Source: CAIKAP01 sp964574605
Lineage (GTDB): Bacteria > Verrucomicrobiota > Verrucomicrobiia > Palsa-1439
Assembly (NCBI GenBank): GCA_964574605.1
Contig: CAZNOK010000111.1
Location: 1-16,294, forward strand
DNA length: 16,294 bases
Direction of reading: 5' to 3'
A program made the translations under genes and the position numbers. Below are positions 13,373 through 16,294 of this stretch, piece by piece. The notes beneath the pieces are model-generated. The model did no database searches. It was not told the origin of the DNA and saw nothing but the letters and a program-made list of their open reading frames with translations. Every line of letters begins with the position of its first letter. The first letter of the stretch is position 1.

Positions 13373-14875
13373 CTACGATTCGGAGAGGTCCTCGTCCTCT
13401 TGCGTCACGCGCGCCACTTCTTCAAGCGACGTGACGCCGGCTTTGACCTTCGCCCAGCCATCGTCACGCAGCGTTCTCATTCCCTTGGCAACGGCGGCGG
13501 CTTTGATCGTGGAGGACGCGGCGCGCTCGATGATGAGCGGGCGCAGGTTCTCGCGCAGCACGAGGATTTCGTAGATGCCGATGCGTCCGCGGAACCCGGT
13601 GAACCGGCAATTCTCGCAGCCGCGCCCGCGAAACAACTTCAGCGGGCCGCCATCAGTCGGGAAACCGACTTCCTTCAGCAGTTCGGGGTCCGGCGTGTAT
13701 TGTTCTTTGCAGTCCGGACAAATGGAACGAACGAGGCGTTGCGCGATGAGCGCCTCGACCGACGAACTCACGAGGAACGGCTCGATTCCCATGTCGAGCA
13801 GACGCGTGACCGCGCCGGCGGCGTCGTTGGTGTGCAACGTCGAGAACACCAAGTGGCCCGTCAACGCGGCGCGGATCGCGATCTCGGCAGTCTCCTTGTC
13901 GCGAATTTCGCCGACCATGATGACGTCGGGGTCTTGACGCAAAATGTGGCGCAGGCCGCTGGCAAACGTCAGGCCGATCTCCGGCTTGACCTGAATCTGG
14001 TTGACGCCCGGCAACTCGTACTCGACCGGGTCTTCGATGGTGATGATGCGCTGGTCAATCGAATTGATTGTGCTGAGGAACGCGTAAAGCGAAGTGGACT
14101 TGCCCGAGCCGGTCGGCCCCGTCACCATGATGATGCCGTGCGGCATGTCAACGAGCTTGCGGACGATCTTCTCGTCGTCGGGGCCGAGACCGAGTTTGTC
14201 GAGGCCGAGGAACAGACTGCTCCGCGTAAGCAGACGAAGGCTGACGCTCTCGCCGTGCGCCGTCGGCACCGTCGAGACGCGCACGTCAATCTCCGTGCCG
14301 CCGCTCCGGACGTTGATGCGGCCGTCCTGCGGCAACCGCCGCTCCGCGATATCCATGTTCGACATGACCTTGATGCGCGAGACAATCGCCGGCTGGAACC
14401 GCTTCAACTGTGGCGGCACCGGCGCCTGATGCAGGACGCCGTCCACGCGGTAACGGATGCGCAGGTCGTTCTCCATCGGTTCCAAGTGAATGTCGGTGGC
14501 GCGTTCCTTGTAGGCNNNNNNNNNNNNNNNNNNNNNNNNNNNNNNNNNNNNNNNNNNNNNNNNNNNNNNNNNNNNNNNNNNNNNNNNNNNNNNNNNNNNN
14601 NNNNNNNNNNNNNNNTGGAAAACGATCTTCGTCGAGATCTTCGCACGGACCGTGGCGTCAACGTCCTGCTCGGTCAATCGCGTGAAGGTCAGTCCCAACG
14701 CCGACGCGAGCGTGTCGAGCAGTCTCTCCTCCGGGGCCGCGCCCGATTTCACCCACGACGCGACGAGCGATTGACCCGGTTCCCGTGGCGCCTGCAAGAG
14801 CGCGGCGATCTGGCTTTCAGTAAGCTGGCCGCCTGTCGTGAGCAGCCGTCGGAGGTTTTGTGCCGATGCGTTCAT
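13373..14875 (-). CDS. GspE/PilB-type secretion ATPase, interrupted by an assembly gap
   Basis: Hexameric cytoplasmic ATPase that drives type II secretion or type IV pilus assembly. The N-terminal GspE_N-like domain occupies the first 86 residues and ends at ISTKIVF against a 100-N gap. After the gap come AYKERATDIHLEP, IRYRVDGVLHQ, Walker A GPTGSGKST, the Asp-box region IEDPVEYELPGVNQIQV, Walker B DPDVIMVGEIRD, and the His box GHLVFSTLHTNDA. A zinc-binding tetracysteine pair (CPDC and CENC) precedes GIYEIL. In relatives roughly 100 residues separate the two sides of the gap, so the 100-N spacer probably hides more than 100 bp, and the apparent in-frame join is luck. A GspE or PilB assignment cannot be made without neighbours such as gspF or pilC. 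No Shine-Dalgarno sequence is seen at ATG 14875. Confidence 0.93.
   Translation of the reverse strand: MNASAQNLRRLLTTGGQLTESQIAALLQAPREPGQSLVASWVKSGAAPEERLLDTLASALGLTFTRLTEQDVDATVRAKISTKIVFXXXXXXXXXXXXXXXXXXXXXXXXXXXXXXXXXXAYKERATDIHLEPMENDLRIRYRVDGVLHQAPVPPQLKRFQPAIVSRIKVMSNMDIAERRLPQDGRINVRSGGTEIDVRVSTVPTAHGESVSLRLLTRSSLFLGLDKLGLGPDDEKIVRKLVDMPHGIIMVTGPTGSGKSTSLYAFLSTINSIDQRIITIEDPVEYELPGVNQIQVKPEIGLTFASGLRHILRQDPDVIMVGEIRDKETAEIAIRAALTGHLVFSTLHTNDAAGAVTRLLDMGIEPFLVSSSVEALIAQRLVRSICPDCKEQYTPDPELLKEVGFPTDGGPLKLFRGRGCENCRFTGFRGRIGIYEILVLRENLRPLIIERAASSTIKAAAVAKGMRTLRDDGWAKVKAGVTSLEEVARVTQEDEDLSES
14516..14615. other. Assembly gap of exactly 100 N
   Basis: One hundred undetermined bases inside the GspE/PilB gene. 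The round length is the usual placeholder for a gap of unknown size, so coordinates to its right are probably shifted relative to the real chromosome. Confidence 0.98.
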
Positions 14876-14890
14876 TTGTGACTTGTCGGG

Positions 14891-14920
14891 AACTTACCAG
14901 CAGCCGCCAACATTGTGCAA
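14891..14920 (-). promoter_or_regulatory. Weak candidate promoter of the gspE-led operon
   Basis: Minus strand TTGCAC (14920-14915), an 18-nt spacer and TAAGTT (14896-14891) lie 15 nt before the GspE ATG. The match is weak on both boxes. It would give a leader of under 10 nt. Confidence 0.25.
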
Positions 14921-14937
14921 CGCCAATTGCAGCCAGA

Positions 14938-14951
14938 CGGAACAAAACCGG
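14938..14951. repeat. Left copy of a 14-bp direct repeat (CGGAACAAAACCGG)
   Basis: The same 14 bases recur in the same orientation at 15877-15890, and both copies have CAGCC just upstream. Together they bracket the AT-richer segment with the unrecognised 223-residue protein. They could be scars of an insertion or coincidental regulatory sites. Confidence 0.6.
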
Positions 14952-14991
14952 CTCGTCGGCCGTAGTCTCACGAAGGCAGGAACATCGCGCC

Positions 14992-15020
14992 TTGCTGTTG
15001 TCGTCTCGTCTCGCTATACT
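14992..15020 (+). promoter_or_regulatory. Candidate promoter ahead of the AT-richer gene
   Basis: TTGCTG (14992-14997), 17-nt spacer, TATACT (15015-15020, 5 of 6). It is followed 8 nt later by an ATG (15029), and about 110 nt later by the 223-residue gene. The stretch 14876-15133 otherwise holds only this, the left direct repeat and the small open frame. Confidence 0.45.
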
Positions 15021-15028
15021 GCGCCGCC

Positions 15029-15085
15029 ATGGGAAATCAAGTCATCTGCACTCTTGGAAAACGGGCAAGGTTATGGTCCCCTTGA
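15029..15085 (+). CDS. Possible 18-codon leader peptide
   Basis: A short frame, MGNQVICTLGKRARLWSP, begins 8 nt after a -10-like box. That spacing matches the first genes elsewhere in the window, so it could be translated from a leaderless message. It ends 48 nt before the next gene. There is no Shine-Dalgarno sequence and no recognisable attenuator structure. It may equally be chance. Confidence 0.22.
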   Translation: MGNQVICTLGKRARLWSP

Positions 15086-15133
15086 TGATGACAAGTAGAT
15101 TGAAACACAATCGGTATAGAAGGTGAGGCTACG

Positions 15134-15805
15134 ATGCAGCAATTAACAAACATTACTGCGATATTGAGTTCGATAACCTCCCTCGTGGCTTTATGGATAG
15201 CGTGGGATTGGAGGCGAAAAGCGACGCGGCACATTCTTAAATTAGTTCGTTCCGAATCTCATTATGCACGATCAATCGAGCATCCCGACGGTTTCCGTGA
15301 GCTAAGTATTTTCTTCAAGAATCTTGGCCTACCACTTCCTGAGATGTCAGTTGTGCTCGGCTACCAAGGAGAAGATGGGTACGGCTGGTGGTCTGTTCCG
15401 CTCAAAGCTATAAACATAGCTAAGAATGTCTCATCACCTGATGCGTCAAACGTTGCAACAGGAACGGTTGTGCAATTCGGGCTTCGCACATACGAAATGT
15501 CAAAAGAGGATTCCATTTTCATTCGGTATCTGAAAGATATGCGGAAGCAAAAAGCCCAACTAGGCATTTATTGCTCTGGATATTTCGTCAGGAGAATTAG
15601 ACTGGAAACTTGGAGAGCGCGATTTGGAAGAGCCGTCCGTAGCCCATTTTTCATGTTCATGAAGTTGTTCCGTTTTGGCGCTTTTGCAAAAAACCAGAAA
15701 TCATGGAGAGCGCGGGTGCGGTCTAACTTCTCCCTCGATGTATCATGTGCTGTCAACGATTTCATTTTAGGCGCCCAAAAAATGATGCCACACCAGTCCG
15801 AGTAG
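15134..15805 (+). CDS. Unrecognised membrane-anchored protein in an AT-richer island
   Basis: I cannot assign this 223-residue protein. It has one N-terminal hydrophobic helix (about 5-24, LTNITAILSSITSLVALWIAW), then a basic stretch (DWRRKATRH). The rest is probably a cytoplasmic globular region with two notable parts: a central block (ELSIFFKNLGLPLPEMSVVLGYQG) that looks like a beta-sandwich strand pair, and a strongly basic C-terminal third (RRIRLETWRARFGRAVR; KSWRARVRSNF). ATG 15134 follows AAGGTGAGG with good spacing. A hand count of 15241-15300 gives about 47% G+C against about 65% at 4621-4680, and rare A/T-ending codons are frequent, so recent acquisition is likely. It sits alone between 14-bp direct repeats. 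It resembles single-gene cargo, but no defence or toxin motif is visible. Confidence 0.72.
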   Translation: MQQLTNITAILSSITSLVALWIAWDWRRKATRHILKLVRSESHYARSIEHPDGFRELSIFFKNLGLPLPEMSVVLGYQGEDGYGWWSVPLKAINIAKNVSSPDASNVATGTVVQFGLRTYEMSKEDSIFIRYLKDMRKQKAQLGIYCSGYFVRRIRLETWRARFGRAVRSPFFMFMKLFRFGAFAKNQKSWRARVRSNFSLDVSCAVNDFILGAQKMMPHQSE

Positions 15806-15876
15806 AACTTCATGTTCTTGGACGCGAACCAATGCTCGTGAGCGTCATCATGCTGTACGTGTGATACCCTAGCAGC

Positions 15877-15890
15877 CGGAACAAAACCGG
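15877..15890. repeat. Right copy of the 14-bp direct repeat
   Basis: Identical to 14938-14951, 939 bp away start to start. It lies in 15806-15980, where I see no gene. A 4-bp CCGG inverted pair within this copy can form only a weak hairpin. Confidence 0.6.
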
Positions 15891-15980
15891 AATACAATAC
15901 CACTCATCAGTAGGCGACTTCGTTCCGCAGGGTCAGTTGGCCGTAATGCGAGTTCGGCAATTCCTAAATGGGATACTTAC

Positions 15981-16294
15981 TCATTTCTTTTTCGGCAGCG
16001 CGCGCGTGGCGCCGCCGGAAATGCCGCCATCCACTAGCAACGTTTGCGCGGTGATGTATTCGCTGGCGTCGGACGCCAGAAATACGATTGCGCCTTCCAA
16101 GTCAATCGGATGGCCGGGCCGCTTCAACGGGATGCGGTCGCAAAGATAATCGAGCCATTCCTTGTTCTCGTACATCACGGCGTTCTGCGACGTCTTGAAC
16201 CAGCCGGGCGCGAGGCAGTTGACGGTGATGCCGTGGACGCCCCAGTCATCCGCGAGGCTCATCGTTAACTGTTTTACGCCGCCCCTGCTCGCGC
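15981..16294 (-). CDS. SDR-family oxidoreductase, C-terminal part (5' end cut by window edge)
   Basis: 104 C-terminal residues of a classical short-chain dehydrogenase/reductase, an NAD(P)-dependent enzyme. From the edge it reads ASRGGVKQLTMSLADDWG, then the cofactor-binding HGITVNCLAPGWFKT (the PG motif after the active-site helix). A substrate-loop helix follows (NKEWLDYLCDRIPLKRPGHP), then DLEGAIVFLASDASEYITAQTLLVDGGIS, the standard C-terminal block. In the family the first segment is YxASKxGV, where K is the catalytic lysine. Here the codon is AGG (16286-16284), giving Arg, and the Tyr lies outside the window. The length after this point is normal. It resembles gluconate 5-dehydrogenase or 3-oxoacyl reductase relatives; the substrate is unknown. 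Confidence 0.93.
   Translation of the reverse strand, partial: ASRGGVKQLTMSLADDWGVHGITVNCLAPGWFKTSQNAVMYENKEWLDYLCDRIPLKRPGHPIDLEGAIVFLASDASEYITAQTLLVDGGISGGATRALPKKK

Noticed and set aside
13241..14881. 546-codon plus-strand frame spanning the N gap
   Set aside because: Antisense to the GspE/PilB gene, with no domain signature and an undetermined middle.
15806..15980. Hidden gene or RNA between the 223-residue protein and the SDR gene
   Set aside because: No frame with a start, Shine-Dalgarno sequence or domain was found, and no tRNA-like cloverleaf or strong terminator is visible; only the right direct repeat stands out.

Overview
The window looks like a stretch of chromosome from a Gram-negative, high-G+C bacterium. 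A hand count over 4621-4680 gives about 65% G+C. A lipid A-type acyltransferase implies an outer membrane, and a GspE/PilB ATPase implies a type II secretion or type IV pilus machine. The gene mix (Sb-PDE-like PHP phosphodiesterase, nadD-rsfS, DUF1189-like protein, FumC, GspE) and the very short or absent 5' leaders fit an environmental member of the PVC/Verrucomicrobiota group. That assignment is a low-confidence guess. A run of exactly 100 N at 14516-14615 shows the sequence is a scaffolded draft.

Layout. 1-2138 (minus strand): nadD, rsfS and a secreted PHP-domain phosphodiesterase, read in that order and cut by the left edge. 2139-2165 is a tiny divergent promoter region. 2166-3278 (plus): LpxL/HtrB-family acyltransferase, whose tail overlaps a convergent GT87-type membrane glycosyltransferase (3116-4390, minus). 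4469-5209 (plus): DUF72 protein, ending directly against a stand-alone receiver protein (5210-5605, minus). 5647-6650 (minus): a five-helix membrane protein translationally coupled to a hotdog thioesterase. 6725-9486 (plus): compact operon of peptide deformylase, DUF1189-like membrane protein and a zinc-type CDF transporter with three tandem cytoplasmic domains. 9496-10893 (minus): class II fumarase. 10953-14875 (minus): operon of GspE/PilB ATPase, a single-pass membrane protein, an ABC ATPase and an ABC-2 permease. A palindromic repeat has become the coding tail of the ABC ATPase. 14876-15980: an AT-richer island with one unrecognised membrane-anchored protein between 14-bp direct repeats. 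15981-16294 (minus): C-terminal part of an SDR oxidoreductase, cut by the right edge.

Most of this is core metabolism and envelope biology, and I see no phage, IS, CRISPR, tRNA or rRNA. Five observations stand out. (1) Start codons repeatedly lie 7-10 nt after a -10-like box, suggesting leaderless transcripts; nadD and lpxL share overlapping face-to-face -10 boxes. (2) rsfS lacks any normal start codon and appears to begin at ATC behind a good Shine-Dalgarno sequence. (3) A MITE/REP-like palindrome sits in frame in an ABC ATPase gene. (4) The CDF transporter has a threefold cytoplasmic domain. (5) The visible SDR fragment has Arg where the catalytic Lys is expected. I did not find a convincing new multi-gene defence or biosynthetic system.
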